A DNA stretch of 64,000 nucleotides, taken from Populus alba (taxonomy: Eukaryota > Streptophyta > Magnoliopsida > Malpighiales > Salicaceae). This document shows, in pieces, positions 40,700-52,832 of the stretch. Every line of letters starts with the position of its first letter. Position 1 is the stretch's first letter. The translations under genes were made by a program, and so were the position numbers. The notes under the pieces were generated by a model. The model did no database searches. It saw only the letters and a program-made list of their open reading frames with translations, and was not told the origin of the DNA. The stretch is from NCBI RefSeq assembly GCF_005239225.2, contig NC_133288.1:7025035-7089034 (forward strand), read 5' to 3'.

Positions 40700-41930
40700 G
40701 CAATAAAATAATTCTTTTAATTAGTATATATTATGAATGGAGATGATGACAATACTAATATGGATATTGATAGTGTTAGTTTAGAGTGTCATGTTAATGG
40801 AAACAAGTATTATAGTGATGATAATAGTATAAATAATAATTTTATTCCATCATGAGAAAAGAGGGTTTGAATTTATGATGATGATGATGATGGATGGATT
40901 GACATTATTAATAATGATTTTTTTTTATGGAAAATACTTCAGGTTATGGTTGTCATTTGAAAGGTCTGTATAAAGAAGTATAATTAGCAATAATTGCATT
41001 AAATGCAAACAATGAATTATTTCTATTTACATATATTATGGTGGAAATTGAAAATAATAACACTTGGAGATGGTTTCTATATGCTATGTGTGGCTCTATC
41101 AAATCCAAAATTAACCACGAGCCATTATACATAATGTTTAATAGACAAAAGATATAATGAACTTTATAGTTTGTGTAACTCTATATTTGCTTGTATTTTT
41201 GTGTGTTTAATAATTTTTTATACAGACTACCTAAAAGTACTATAAAGTTTTTTTTTTTTCTGATGCAACACATATATACTATGCTAAGGCATATCTATGT
41301 TAGTTTAAAGAAAGGATTTCATAAGTTAAAATTAGGTTTTACGGTCCATTTAAATCCTATACATATCTCAACTGCTACAACCATATAAACAAGATTGGTG
41401 ATGTCAATAATGAAGCTTTGAATTGGTGGAAGAAATCCCTCTTGAGACATGGACATGATATTTGTATGATGTTGGAGTGAAAGTTGAAAATGTATCAAAT
41501 AATTTGGTTGAGTTATTCAACAATTGGGTAGAAAAATATTATATTATATCAATTATGATATCACTAAAGAAGATTAGGTTGGAGCTCTTGTTTAGATTTC
41601 ATAATAAGTTTGTTATAACTTTATGTTGGAGAAAAAAAACCACTCTTTTTACAAGGAATGTGCTTGATAAAGCTATGAAAAAGTCATGAACTATGAGAAT
41701 GATTCTACCAAGTGCTAATGAATACCAAGTATTCAATGGGTAGACTAGACTTTTTATTAATTTATAGAAGAGATGTTGCTCTTGTGATGAATGAAAATTG
41801 ATTGTATTCCATATAGACATGACATTTCTTGTATGCATCACAAAAGAGTGAGGTAATGCACCCATTATTAGAGTTTGATCTTGATCTACACATAAAATAG
41901 GTGATTGTTTTACCTGTATTCTTAAAAAAA
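40700..41930 (+). mobile_element. Mutator-like (MULE) transposase pseudogene
   Basis: In several frames broken by stops the conserved MULE order is seen. Near 40960-41090 comes GCHLKGLYKEV then LNANNELFLFTYIMVEIENN and NTWRWFLYAM, matching the catalytic-core region with its DANN...VE...TW-WFL pattern. Near 41290 there is RHIYVSLKKGFHKLK (family: RHIYANFKK). Near 41420-41590 come NEALNWWKKSLLRHG, then VENVSNNLVELFNNWVEKY and KKIRLELLFRFHNKF. Near 41800-41860 the SWIM zinc finger survives as CIPYRHD..CMHHKR. A GAT-rich acidic stretch precedes it. Terminal inverted repeats were not found. Confidence 0.8.
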
Positions 41931-42539
41931 GTATGTGGGTTAAGTAAGAGATAAAAGAATAAAAGGACACTGAAAAGAGTAACCTAGGACCTTAAGTCAA
42001 AGGTCTTTAACAATTAGATTTAATGTTTACAAGTTATTTGGCCATAACTTGATATCTTGTCAAAGAGATAGTGTTTAATAAGTTAATGTTTAATATAGTG
42101 TAAATATAAAGCCAGAGGTGAGGAAGGAACTAGATGTAGGAGACGAGTGAGCTAGTGATGGAAAAGGTGTTAACGGTGGAAGAGCTAGCACAAATTATAA
42201 TAGAAGTGGCAATGGTGAAAAAGTTGGCAAAAATGACACAAGTTATGGTAAAAGTGGCACTAGTGGTTTTAGAATTGGCATAAGTACTGATGCAACACAT
42301 GTAACTCTAGAAAATATGTTTCACTTTTAATTTTAAATCTAACAATATTGATATTTGCTAATAACTATTCAAATACTTACATAATAAGTTTGATAAGTAG
42401 AGCTTGTACATCATTCCAACTCTTAACCTAAACAAGTTGTATTTAATGAAGATTGAAGTTGGTGTTGTTAATGATCTTTTGTTGGTGATGTTAGAAGGTT
42501 TGCCTGAGTTTTTTTCATTATTTTTTCCTTTTTTAAAGC
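41931..42539. other. Intergenic DNA next to the MULE relic
   Basis: GGTGGTAATG-like Gly/Ser-coding stretch at 42140-42300 in decayed frames may be the C-terminal tail of the same MULE. Otherwise nothing recognisable. Confidence 0.45.
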
Positions 42540-43605
42540 TAATGTTTTTTTTTTTTAGTTTTATCATTTATTATTTATATCATTAGTGATTAAGATTTGT
42601 TTTTTTTTCTTTATTTGTTTTCTATATGATTTTTTTTTAACCGTGTATTTCTTGTCATTTCCTTCTCTTTTTTTATTTGTTTGTCCATATATCATTTTTT
42701 TGCCCTTAATTATGTCTATGTCTCGGGTCATAATTTTTTTTAGAAAAAATTTTAAAAACACTTCCATCATAAAATTACAAATATTTTTTAATTTAACCTC
42801 TTTCATTTTTTTTATCTTTTAAATTTAGTCTCTATTTTTTTTATTACTATTTGTTTGTTTGAGATCATTTTTTAGATTTTTTACATTTTCATCCTTAATG
42901 ATTTTTTTTCTATCAAATCTAATTCTCAGATTTTTTATTTATATTTTTTTTCATGATTTTATCATTCAAAATTAAAGTGGTTGTGAATTAAGTTTCTTGA
43001 TTCAACCATTTTACTAGTTCGAGTTTTAGAGATTAAATCAAATTTAAAAGGTTTGATTGGGCCTGCTTAGTTTTTTTAAAAGAAAAAAAAATGATGTTTT
43101 TTTTCATTTTTTTTAGATTTTTTCTTTGTTTTTATTTTTTGTTTGACTTTTATATTGTTAGTCTCGGATTCATGATTAAAGTCACCGATATCAAAAAGGT
43201 TAACACAGGTTGACTGTAGTTTTCTTTTTTAAATTCATTTATTTTAGTTTTATTATTCAACATTTAATGTATTGACAATTTATCTTCATGTTTTTTTTTC
43301 CTTTTTTTTTCTACGGAGTCATCTCAATTCTATGTTCATTGTAACAGAATTTGTGAGTTAACACAATTTAATTAAGTTTTATGTGTTGTTTTTTTTTTTC
43401 GCTCTTAAACATTAGATTTTTTATATTTCAAATGAGATTATGTTAGATTTTTTTAACTTTTTTTGTTATTATTTTATTTATTGTTGTTATAATTTTTATT
43501 CATATTATTGAAATTACTAATTGGTATAATGGCTTAGATATCAGATTTTTTTTAATATTTTTATAATGTAAAAAAAAAACCCCAGATCTAGTTGAATACT
43601 ATATT
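42540..43605. repeat. T-rich degenerate repeat array, second copy of the 5640-6475 family
   Basis: Long T runs with interspersed AGTTTTATTATTCAACATTT, GTGAGTTAACACA and GGTTGACTGTAG segments, as in 5640-6475. It ends CCCCAGATCTAG followed by T, again a CTAG-T end as in the first copy. Overlapping poly-Phe/poly-Lys ORFs here are artefacts of composition. Confidence 0.45.
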
Positions 43606-44849
43606 GTCTTTTAGTTTAATTTCTTGATGACAACCGGCTAAGGCGTGTTTTTATAACGCGTGCTTTGACCTAGCTTTGACCAGCACATAGAAAAGGTTTG
43701 CTTTGGTTTAGTTTAGTGAGTGGAATAGTGTTCTTTTTATATATAAAACTAGATCCATTGTGAAAAATGATTTCAACTGATTGATATTACTTCTAAAGTA
43801 TTTGATATTTCATCTATTTAAATAGAATTGATTTTAATAATTTTGAAAAATGAAAACAATATATTAAAATTCTATCAAACTTACAGGAATAATTAATTTT
43901 TGAACATTATTATGAAATGCCTTAAATAATTTCTATGATAAATTGGAATCTACACAAGATTCTAAAGGCCGAGATTCATATATATTACTAGATCCTATAT
44001 CTTTTCATAATATCTTCGATTAGTTTTTATATTAAGATTAAATCTATTTTCAATCAATTGTTTTTTAAAAAAACCATTTATGTGTGTGTATCTTAATATT
44101 CTTTTAAATTTTAATTTTAGTAAAATAAAAAAATATAGTCAATTATCATATCATTATAGATATAGTGGAAAAAATAGAATTTACAAAGATTACAACTATT
44201 GTCGAAGATTGCAATAGTTAAAAAAATATTATAGAGTTAATAATTTTAAAGATTGCAAGTTGCAACTATTGCCAAAGATTACAGCTCTACTCCCACCAAT
44301 AATTACCATTATGATTAAAAAAAACAAATATATAAAAGATTATGTCTTTTAGTTGCGTGTTAATAAACTGTACTTTCTTCTTCTTTTTTTTATAAACAAT
44401 CACGTTTTATTATATTAAAGGTTAATGATGTTGAAAATTTTGTAACAAAACATACTAGTATAAATTTACATCAAGTTAAAAGTGGGATTTATTTACTTAT
44501 TTTGAAATTAATCTTGTTTTGTGAAATTTTGGTATTATTAAACATATTTTAAAATTAATCTTTAAGAAAATTTTTTGGAGTTTATTCATGTTTTGCGAAC
44601 TTGTTGGTATTATTAAACATATTATTTTGACATAATGCATGTTTAATATGATGTCTTTTTTTAACTAAAATAAATAAAGTATTGAATTTTTATCTTGCAT
44701 GGTTTAAATATTTCTTGTTTATTAAGTTGCTTTATTTCAAGTTTGATTTTATATTACTTGCTTGTTATGGAACCAAAATAATTATTTATAAACATTATTG
44801 ACTATTTTTTTATTTAGATTATATCATGTATTCTACTCAAGATTTGGTT
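43606..44849. other. AT-rich intergenic DNA with short direct repeats
   Basis: Near 44185-44290 a short unit (AAGATTGCAA / AAGATTACAACTATTG) recurs about four times. No gene. Some of this may be the 5' flank or LTR of the copia gag relic that follows. Confidence 0.45.
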
Positions 44850-45740
44850 TTTCTAACTAATAATGCTTCAACAACTACTACTTCGATAATGAGGATTCCC
44901 CCAACATCTTTTTTGATGCACGGTAAAAAAATCTTAAAAGTTCAATGGATTGAACTTTAAGAGGTGATAGCAAAAGATCTAATTCTATATTACCACTTTA
45001 AACTTTACAAAGTTCTTAATTGAAGAAATGACAAATTTATTAGATAATGAATATGACCTCACTATCGTAACAACTGTAGATATTTGGAATCACAATGATT
45101 TTGTGTGCAAGAACTATATCTTAAATGAGTTGGACAATACACTTTATGATGTATAGTTTAATCAAGAATGCAAAGATATTGTGATAAGCTTTGGACAAAA
45201 AATACAAAGCTAAAGATGTTGGTACAAGGAAATTCATAATCAACAAATTTCTAATTTTAAGATAGTTGATTCAAGAATTGTTATGAGTCAAATTCAAAAG
45301 TTTTAGCTCATTTACAAGAAATACATGTTGAAGGTATGTCACCAAATGAATTTTTTTAAATGGCCGCACTCATTTAAAAAAATCACCATCTTGGAAAGGA
45401 TTTAAAAACTACCTTAAGCATAAGTGAAAAGATATGATGGTTGAGATCTTATTGTAGGGTTAAGGATAAAAGATGACTATAAATTTTTCAAAAAAAGATC
45501 AAACTCTTTTGGTGTCTCAAAAGCAAACATTATGAAATAAGTGACAAAGTCCACAATAAAAATTGAAAGAAGAAGCTTGCTATAAAAGGGAAAGGAACTG
45601 CTGAAAATTCAATGATAAATGTTTTATTGGTAACAAGACTAGGAACCTAGATAGGGATTATAAAAATAAAAGCCAACAAGAAAACCCTAAGAAAAGGATT
45701 CTTAAAGCCAATATCACCGAGGTTTATCACATCACATACA
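44850..45740 (+). mobile_element. Decayed Ty1/copia gag region (UBN2 type)
   Basis: Broken frames give the copia gag order. Near 45088-45160 come WNHNDFVCKNYILNELDNTL and YDV; near 45165-45300 Lys-rich pieces with FKIVDSRIVMSQIQK; near 45300-45420 comes the LQEIHVEGMSPNEFF-like part, then HHLGKDLKTTL. Near 45600-45690 is a degraded Lys-rich zinc-knuckle region. Stops and frameshifts throughout; no pol follows and no LTRs were defined. Confidence 0.7.
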
Positions 45741-45864
45741 AAGCTAACTAAAGGTTTGTCGAGAGAGCTTGTGTATAATTCGTTGAGAAAAATAGTCTTA
45801 AAACCTTTAAAAATCAAAGAGTGTAATAACGATAACCATACCTAGATAATTGAAGACCCTAAGA

Positions 45865-46300
45865 CCTGATTGACATGTTTTGATGAAACCCAAAACCCTC
45901 TAAAAACTTTATCCTACATTAGAAAGAAACAATTTTTTTCTTGTGGTTTATTTAGCGGGAAGGTGAAGAGTTAATATTTGGTCCAAAAAGCACCCAAACT
46001 TTTAGAATGGAGAGGTCTTAAGCAAAATAGGTTTTGATCTTAAACTAATAATACATGTATGTGCCGATCCAACTCGAGCTTTGGGACAAGCCTAGGTTGG
46101 GTTTTTTTTTGTAAAATAATTTTTAGGCTATAAAAGAAATTTTTTTGGCCAACCTATATAATTATGGGCTTGGATCTCGGTTTATAATTCTTTAGCCCAT
46201 GAATAATTATTTTTTTCAACCCCTGATTTGCTTAGTCCAACCCATAAATGTTAGAACCTAAATAGTCTCTTCCATAAACATTTTCTATGACTCAGCTCAA
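45865..46300. repeat. Dispersed repeat, copy 2
   Basis: Same block order as 10165-10560: TTTTGATGAAACC, CTCTAAAAACTTTAT, GAAAGAAACAA, TTTGGTCCAAAAAG..AACTTTTAGA, AATAGGTTTT..CTTAAACT, CCAACTCGAGCT. Same orientation as copy 1. It follows the copia gag relic directly, so it may be part of that element. Confidence 0.6.
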
Positions 46301-47850
46301 AAAAATTATATTTATGGCCAAAACATTTAGGTTCAATTCAGGATTTATAGTGACTAATAAAAGTTGATAATAATGAAAATTAGTTATAGTTGATACTAGA
46401 ATTAATTAATTTATTGTTTTATTTTTTTAGCTTCTAAAATCCAATATAAAAGGGAGTAAAGGAAGAGTTTAAAACAATGTTTTTTTATATATATAAAAAA
46501 ATTACACTATTCCTCACCTCATTTTTTTGTGTTTTTCTTGTCATTTTAAGCTTTGATTTTCTCTCAAATCTAAAGCTTATATTAACTTCTATTTTTTAGA
46601 GATAACTAGATCTATTAACTTTGGTTCACGGACCTTATTTAGAAGTGCATCTAAACAAGGTAATATTGTTGGAATCTTGAAAGACTTATTGCAAATATCT
46701 TAATTGTACAAAGTGAGAAGCAATAAAAATTTAAGGACAAAATATCCATCTTTAATAACAATAAAAACTTCATTATTTTAAAGTGATTCACAACAAGTAA
46801 GTTTAAACATAAATATTTTATATTATTAGTGTGCATGCCAAAACTTTGTTTTGAAACCAACCTTTTCTTTTATATCATAGGCAAACTCCTAAACATGATC
46901 CATGGGTGGATAACCACTCCCAAAAGACAAAATAAAAGAGATAATTCGTCAATTTGAGGTTCTCAGTCAATCACACACTTACACATAGGTTGAGAAATGT
47001 AAGTTATAGAATTTAAATCAGGGATGTCATCCTCCTAGTTGATTATTTACCACTTAACTATTGCTAATTGAGGTAGTGACTCACTTACTATTTTGAAATA
47101 ATTTGTAAGGTTGAATATATATCCAGCATGCTAAGATTGTGATGAAAATATATTTGCCATAATATATATATAAACTTGTATGTTTGTAATTTTATCTTGA
47201 GCATCTAACTTAATTAGAATAGTTTCTGTTTATTAAACTAAACAATTCTTATTCACTGGTTTAATTAATTCTAATATATATTGGATCAAAACCGAATCTT
47301 TTTACCATCTTTCATTATAATTATAATTTTATTTTAAAATCACAAGAAAAGGGGGTTTATGCCTACACAATTATTCCTGAGCTTCTAAAGGTTTCTCGAT
47401 CAATATATTACATAGATGCATGCCAAACAGACTCTAGTAACTTGTATTCTGGTCCTACTGTCCCCACTAACATGCCATTTTCTATTAGGCTTTGAAATGA
47501 AGTTTGTCAATCCACACAAAAAGTCAATCATTAAACGTATACCAAGGCTCAGTGTATTTTTTATATTCACTGAAAAAAGAGGAAGACATCCATGCCGATT
47601 ACAAGATCCATGAGATATATTACACTCTTCAAAGCGCTATAATGATGGCTGTGAGTGCTCGTAAATTTGACAAAAGAATGAAGACGCTAGCTGCTGCATA
47701 TTAACCCATTTTCAATGCGGTAGCTGGTCTGCTGGTATGGCGTTTTCATGTTTTTGCCAGACAAGTTCGTTTTAATTTGATGGTCAGACTTCTTCCATAT
47801 CATGTGTGCAACGATCCATGATCGTCAGAATTGCAATGCGAGCTTTAAAA
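46301..47850. other. AT-rich intergenic DNA
   Basis: No gene recognised. Two short overlapping plus-strand ORFs near 47416-47704 (about 65 codons each) have no known motif. Confidence 0.5.
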
Positions 47851-48050
47851 ACTGTTTGGGAATGCGGTTGAAACGTGTTCGCATAAAATTCAATTTATTT
47901 TTTTTTTATTAAAATTTAATATGGTTTATATATTTTGGATCATTTTGATGTGCTGATATCAAAAAATAATTTTTAAAAAATAAAAAAATATCATTAGTAT
48001 GTATTTCGGCACAAAAAGTTATTCGAAAAGTAACCGCTATCACACTGCCA
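47851..48050. mobile_element. MITE of the GTGTTTGGGA family
   Basis: The left end CTGTTTGGGAATGCGGTTG and right end TAACCGCTATCACACTGCCAAACAT are imperfect inverted repeats (TGTTTGGSA...GCGGTTA). The inside has the family phrase ATCATTTTGATGTGCTGATA then AATAATTTTTAAAAAATAAA, here in the opposite orientation to the 10733-10954 copy. Confidence 0.65.
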
Positions 48051-48599
48051 AACATATTCTTACTTAGATCCATGCCGACAAGAAAAGACTTGATTGCAAT
48101 GATCAATAGGGTTTCATTTCTAAACAAAACTAGATAAAATGGCTGACCATACATGTTGCCAACAGCTGAAGTTCTTCGATAAATAATTTGGGGAGAATCT
48201 CTCACTAATTTGAGAGTATGGTTTCTCCATTTCCCATCACAATTAATGGATCATGATCTCTTAATTAAGTTATTGGGAGAAGATGTGAATTAGGTAGTGG
48301 TCCAATTGCTCGTGAAGTCAATTCCTGAGTTGGTTATTTGTTGACTGCAACGCTATTTTCATCAATAATTTCATGAAAGTCAAATCCACAGAGCTTAAAC
48401 TTGTGATCTTTATAGATGTCAACTAATTGATGCATACTTTTTATTCACTATCCCTAGCTATTAAATAATCTAAAGATGTGCATGCTAGGGATTGTGATGA
48501 GTTATAGAATGCAATATGATTAGGAATAAGGTTAATATGTTTAATAATTAGTTGATTTTTAGTTTAAACAATCTGATTTATTCTTTATAGTTATTAACT
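48051..48599. other. Intergenic DNA
   Basis: Nothing recognised beyond AT-rich non-coding sequence. Confidence 0.5.
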
Positions 48600-49420
48600 T
48601 AATATAAAAAATTCAAGGAGTTGGTAATTATGGTAACAGATAGCTGAAGTAGCAGCAGATGGTTCCTAGTAAGTCAAGTAAATAGTAATTGGTACTTATA
48701 AAAAATTTCTTTTAATGAACGTGAGGATTTTTTGAAGGTGAAGTTAGTAAATTTGTAAAGAGAGAAAGTGCAATAATATTTTAGAGAGATAAACTCTAAA
48801 AAAATATATGCTAAAAATATTGCTTTTGGCTTGAAGAATTCATGATGTATTTATAACCCATGAATCTTGTATTGTAGTTGAGAGGAAGGGCTAAAATGTA
48901 ACTTCATCATTATAATATTTTAAGTTGTATTATACTCAAAATAATACGTTTAATATTAGCAAAAAATATTAAAGGACCTACATGAAATCTTAGAAAAATT
49001 CTCTAACAAGTGTTGGGTTCAAGTAAGATATTTGAGTCCATTAAAAATAAAAAATAAATCTAAGCATGCTACTTAGATCCAAACATGTTGGGCATAAATT
49101 ATACAACTAATCCCGAGCACGTTGGGTTCAAGGTGCCTACAAGCCCAAAAAGGTGCATTCCTATTACTCTTGTTGGGCAGCACACCTGACCAAGTGTTAG
49201 GTGCACGCCCATCACCTAAGGTGGTGGGGTGCATGCCCAGCACACTAGCTGTTGGGCATAGGCCTAACATTGAGCATACTTCCAGATGGATGCACTTATT
49301 ATGCACTTGGTCAAATATGAGTTTGGGCTACTATACTCGAGTTCTTTTTTTTTTTTTTTTTTTTGGATCCCCAACTACATATTCAATTTAGGCTACAGAA
49401 GTGTTTTTTGAACTTAGTTT
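48600..49420. mobile_element. Probable LTR fragment with GTTGGGC motif repeats
   Basis: Non-coding region with LTR-like traits: a TATTTATAACCCATGAATC-type promoter-like stretch near 48852, then at 49080-49275 repeated GTTGGGC/GCCCA(A)C words (about eight, in both orientations), and a 20-base T run at 49345-49364. No partner LTR or coding region found. Confidence 0.35.
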
Positions 49421-50221
49421 TGGGGATTTTTTTTTTAATGTAGATATAGGTTTTTTTCTATCCATTTTATTTGTATCAAATCCAAACTAAATAAGAAAAG
49501 CAACTAGAGTAAACTCCTTGACAATTGACAGTCCTTTTGGAACGGAAAAATCATTTTCCATGGAAAAACCACAGGTTATCATACATGGTAGCTAAATTGT
49601 CATTTAATAATCAGTGCATCATCACTAAAATCTTGGAATCATTTTTTTCTTTATGAGAGAATATATTAATCAGAGACAAGAATTACCAAACTTCAAATAT
49701 TCAGTTTTTAATGATTTTTGATGGTTGGTAACAAAACATGTGATTCCCTCATGTCATTTAACTGATATGTCTGGAACCAATTTAATGCATAGTTGTTAAT
49801 GTTTCAAGTATTGGAATCCGAAAAACACAAAAAAGGGTCTCATGGAGGTGTCGATCAAAACACAGATTATAGTTCATGGGGTTTTTTCTGCTGGATTAGC
49901 CCGATTTATTTTGAAATGATAAAAATAGAGCATAGTGAATAAAGCAGGCAGAAAGAAGGGGAACACACAACTCGGTTTCTTTCACCAATTTGGTGCTTTT
50001 TTTTGTTTTTAGGGTGTTCAAAACGGGGGCAAAGGCCCTACGCAACAAGACAATAATAGATTATGCCCAAAACATATATGAGCCTTGAATTATGACAGCT
50101 GAGAGTGAGAATTTGTGTTTATCATAGTTTATTAAATCCAGTTAAAGTATTAGATTCCAAGTCACATGGAATAAATTAGATTAACCCAGAAAAATAAAAA
50201 GAAAATTATGTTTAAGGTTTT

Positions 50222-50560
50222 AATATCCCACATTAAAAAGTTTTGAAATAATGCATACAAATATAGGTTATAAAATAAAGAAAATATGAGGCATGGAGTA
50301 CAATAAAATTATCCTACATTGAAAAGTTAGAAATAATGCATGTGAATGTAGCTATATATAATTATCACAAATTGAAAATTTAAGAAATAATGCATGTAGA
50401 TATAGCTATGTATAGTTATCACACATTGAAATATTAAAAAACAATGCATGTTAATTAAAACTATATAAAAAAAATGTGAAGTATAGTCTAGTTATCTCAC
50501 ATCAAAAAGTTAAAAAACAATTCATATAAATATAGACCATTATAGTTATTTAGGGCCAAT
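50222..50560. repeat. Degenerate tandem repeat, about five units
   Basis: Units starting near 50222, 50309, 50361, 50415 and 50491 share TTATCACACATTGAAAAGTT, then AAATAATGCATG and AATATAG. Spacing varies from about 52 to 87 bp because units carry insertions. No coding potential. Confidence 0.7.
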
Positions 50561-50936
50561 TGCAGGCCCGAGTTTTTGTGAGTTCACACATGGTCAAGGC
50601 CCCGAGTCCCAAGTCAACTATTTGGGGCGGAATAGGTTTCATAACTATAGAATTTAGCATTGTGATGCATTATATTTTTTAAAAATATTTTTCAATTTAA
50701 AATGCATCAAAATGAATCTTGAACCTTGCTATTGAGTGCCGGGCACCTGCATGTATTGAGAACTGATTAGAAGTGAACAAATGAGGTTCATTTTATTCAC
50801 TCATACTTGATCTCAGCAGACCACTAAAATCAAACTTTGAGAAAGATCAAAGACATTACAATATAAAATAGGGAGAAAAGGAAAATGGAGACAGTAATTG
50901 TGTGCCATCTAAAAACACTTACCTAGCGACATTTGT
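50561..50936. other. IMP1 3' flank
   Basis: Non-coding; includes the probable minus-strand 3' UTR of IMP1. The pair GGCCCCGAGTCCCAAGTC..TTTGGGGC is a small imperfect inverted repeat. Confidence 0.45.
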
Positions 50937-52832
50937 TCAGCTGTTTTGCTCCTTTTTTCCAATATATCCAAAATCTTTAGGTGGCCATATCTAGAAACAA
51001 AATGAAAGAAAGAGAAAAAACCATGAAATTTAGTGCAAGGAGATAAGCCTTTATGAAAAATGAATGTCCAGCAGTTGCAAAAGGAACAAAAATTCATAGC
51101 TGTCAGCTCCGAATAAGGGTATACTTGGTCCATTTCCTCTCACAATCAGAAGATCATAATATGTAAAATAGTGGTAGAGCACGTGAATCGGTGATCCAGC
51201 TGCTCATGAAGTCAACCTGAGCTTTGATAATCATTCCATTCATACCACTTCGTTATTGCAACTAGTTAAGGATGAATTTATCTTAATCCACAGAGTTCAC
51301 ACTGATGATTTCACTAGATATCAACTACTGCATACTTTTTACATCACAATGCCTATTGCCTAGGGCGGACTGCTTGAGAAGGTCAGGCTAGAAAGCGATA
51401 AATTCAACCATGGTTTGATATAATGCATTTTTCTCCACAGTTCAACACCATTTAAGTCATAATAAAACGTAAATTTCTTTGTGAAGATTACTGAGACAGT
51501 ATAGGAATGACTTGTTGTCATGCAGCATATAGGCTGTAACCAATATCACATCATGTTTAGCAAAAACTGAACTAAACCCTGTATCTCCTGCTTGGGCTGC
51601 CATGTCGATCACTCTTGGGAGTAGATGGTGCTTCATCTTAGATGGCTTTCCTTATTCCATGTGGGCCAGGAAAACAAATTTAGAAGTTTCTACCAACAAC
51701 AACAACATCGGTTCATATTACTTATAGAATATTTCATCAAGTTCCCAGGTCATGATTAACTAACCTGCATTATTATAGAAATTTTCCACAATTGTGCATT
51801 AGAGTAACATACAGGATCATTTTCAGTCTACCTTTATGCCTTGGAAAACAAAGATAAATGGTCACTTTTCGGACCTTCTAGGTCTTAAATCAGCCATTAC
51901 TCAAGGTTTTTTTTTTTTTTGGTTCATTGTCTTAATCCTAGCCCTTATAAAATCTCAAAAATTCAACAAAAGCACGCTAAGGAAGAAAATAGGCTTACCT
52001 TCCAAAGCATTTTCCCTCGAAGAAGGCCATAAGGAACTGCTCCAAAGTTTCTTGAATCCTTGCTGTTATATATGTTATCTCCCTCTACCCAAACATGCCC
52101 CTTTGGAACCTAATCAAAGAGAACAAACATTTTTCATTTAGTAACTAACAATCAACAATCTCTAAAACAATAAATTGCAATAATCCACAAATCAAGCAAA
52201 GCAAAAACATCAAATAGTATTGACTAACCAAACCACACTCTCCAAAACCCATTAAGCAAACATCAAAAATCAACCAAAAAAAAAAAAAAGCAGCAGCTGC
52301 TGCAGCAGAACCACTGAAAACCCACTAACAAAAAGACATCACACTAAGCTTTAACAACAAAAGGCAAAATCTATAAACACCCAACAAAAGAAACAACACA
52401 TACCACAATAGTCTCAGTTCTATCACTGTTTTTGGGTTCAACAACGTAAGTAACAGAATCACCCTCGACACCTATAACTCTTTTAGTCATAATTTTTCTT
52501 GGCTCCACAGGTGATTTTAAAATAACAATATCTCCAGCCCCCACTTTGCCAAGCTTGTGTGAAAACCTCTCAGCCAATGCCCAATCACCGGTAAGATTAA
52601 AGGTAGGGAGCATACTTGGTCCATAGAGCTGAAAGACACCAAATCAATGCTTAGATTCTAAAAAGAAACAAATAAAAATCACTACTTTATGCTTATTTAT
52701 ACTTACAGAAGCAACAGTGAAGACATGGGTGTTGGTGACATGGAGAAAGCATAGACTTTTGGCCACCAAGAACATCTTGCTGAATGCTTCTTTGGCAATA
52801 ATGGTCAATTCCTTCTGATTTCTGAGGCTCAT
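50937..52832 (-). CDS. IMP1: Mitochondrial inner-membrane protease subunit 1 (S26 signal peptidase)
   Basis: Four minus-strand exons, 52832-52707, 52628-52404, 52109-51999 and 50990-50937, all phase 0, encode 171 residues, the normal size for IMP1. The family is type I signal peptidase (S26) with a Ser/Lys dyad: Ser47 in LYGPSMLPT and Lys91 in KIMTKRVIGVEGD. The conserved box GDNIYNSKDSRNFG and PYGLLRGK follow. A hydrophobic segment at about 20-42 (FLVAKSLCFLHV) should anchor it in the inner membrane. It removes sorting peptides from proteins sent to the intermembrane space. The tail KIWPPKDFGYIGKKEQNS is on a separate small exon about 1 kb downstream, accepted because it matches the usual W-P-x-K-x-FG ending. 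The ATG at 52832 follows a purine-rich leader. Confidence 0.92.

Noticed and set aside
42564..42822. Overlapping ORFs on both strands, about 80 codons each
   Set aside because: Poly-Phe/Ile and poly-Lys translations of T-rich repeat DNA.
49122..49391. 89-codon + strand ORF with repeated GTTGGGC-derived residues
   Set aside because: Composition follows the repeated DNA motif and ends in translated poly-T; no protein features.
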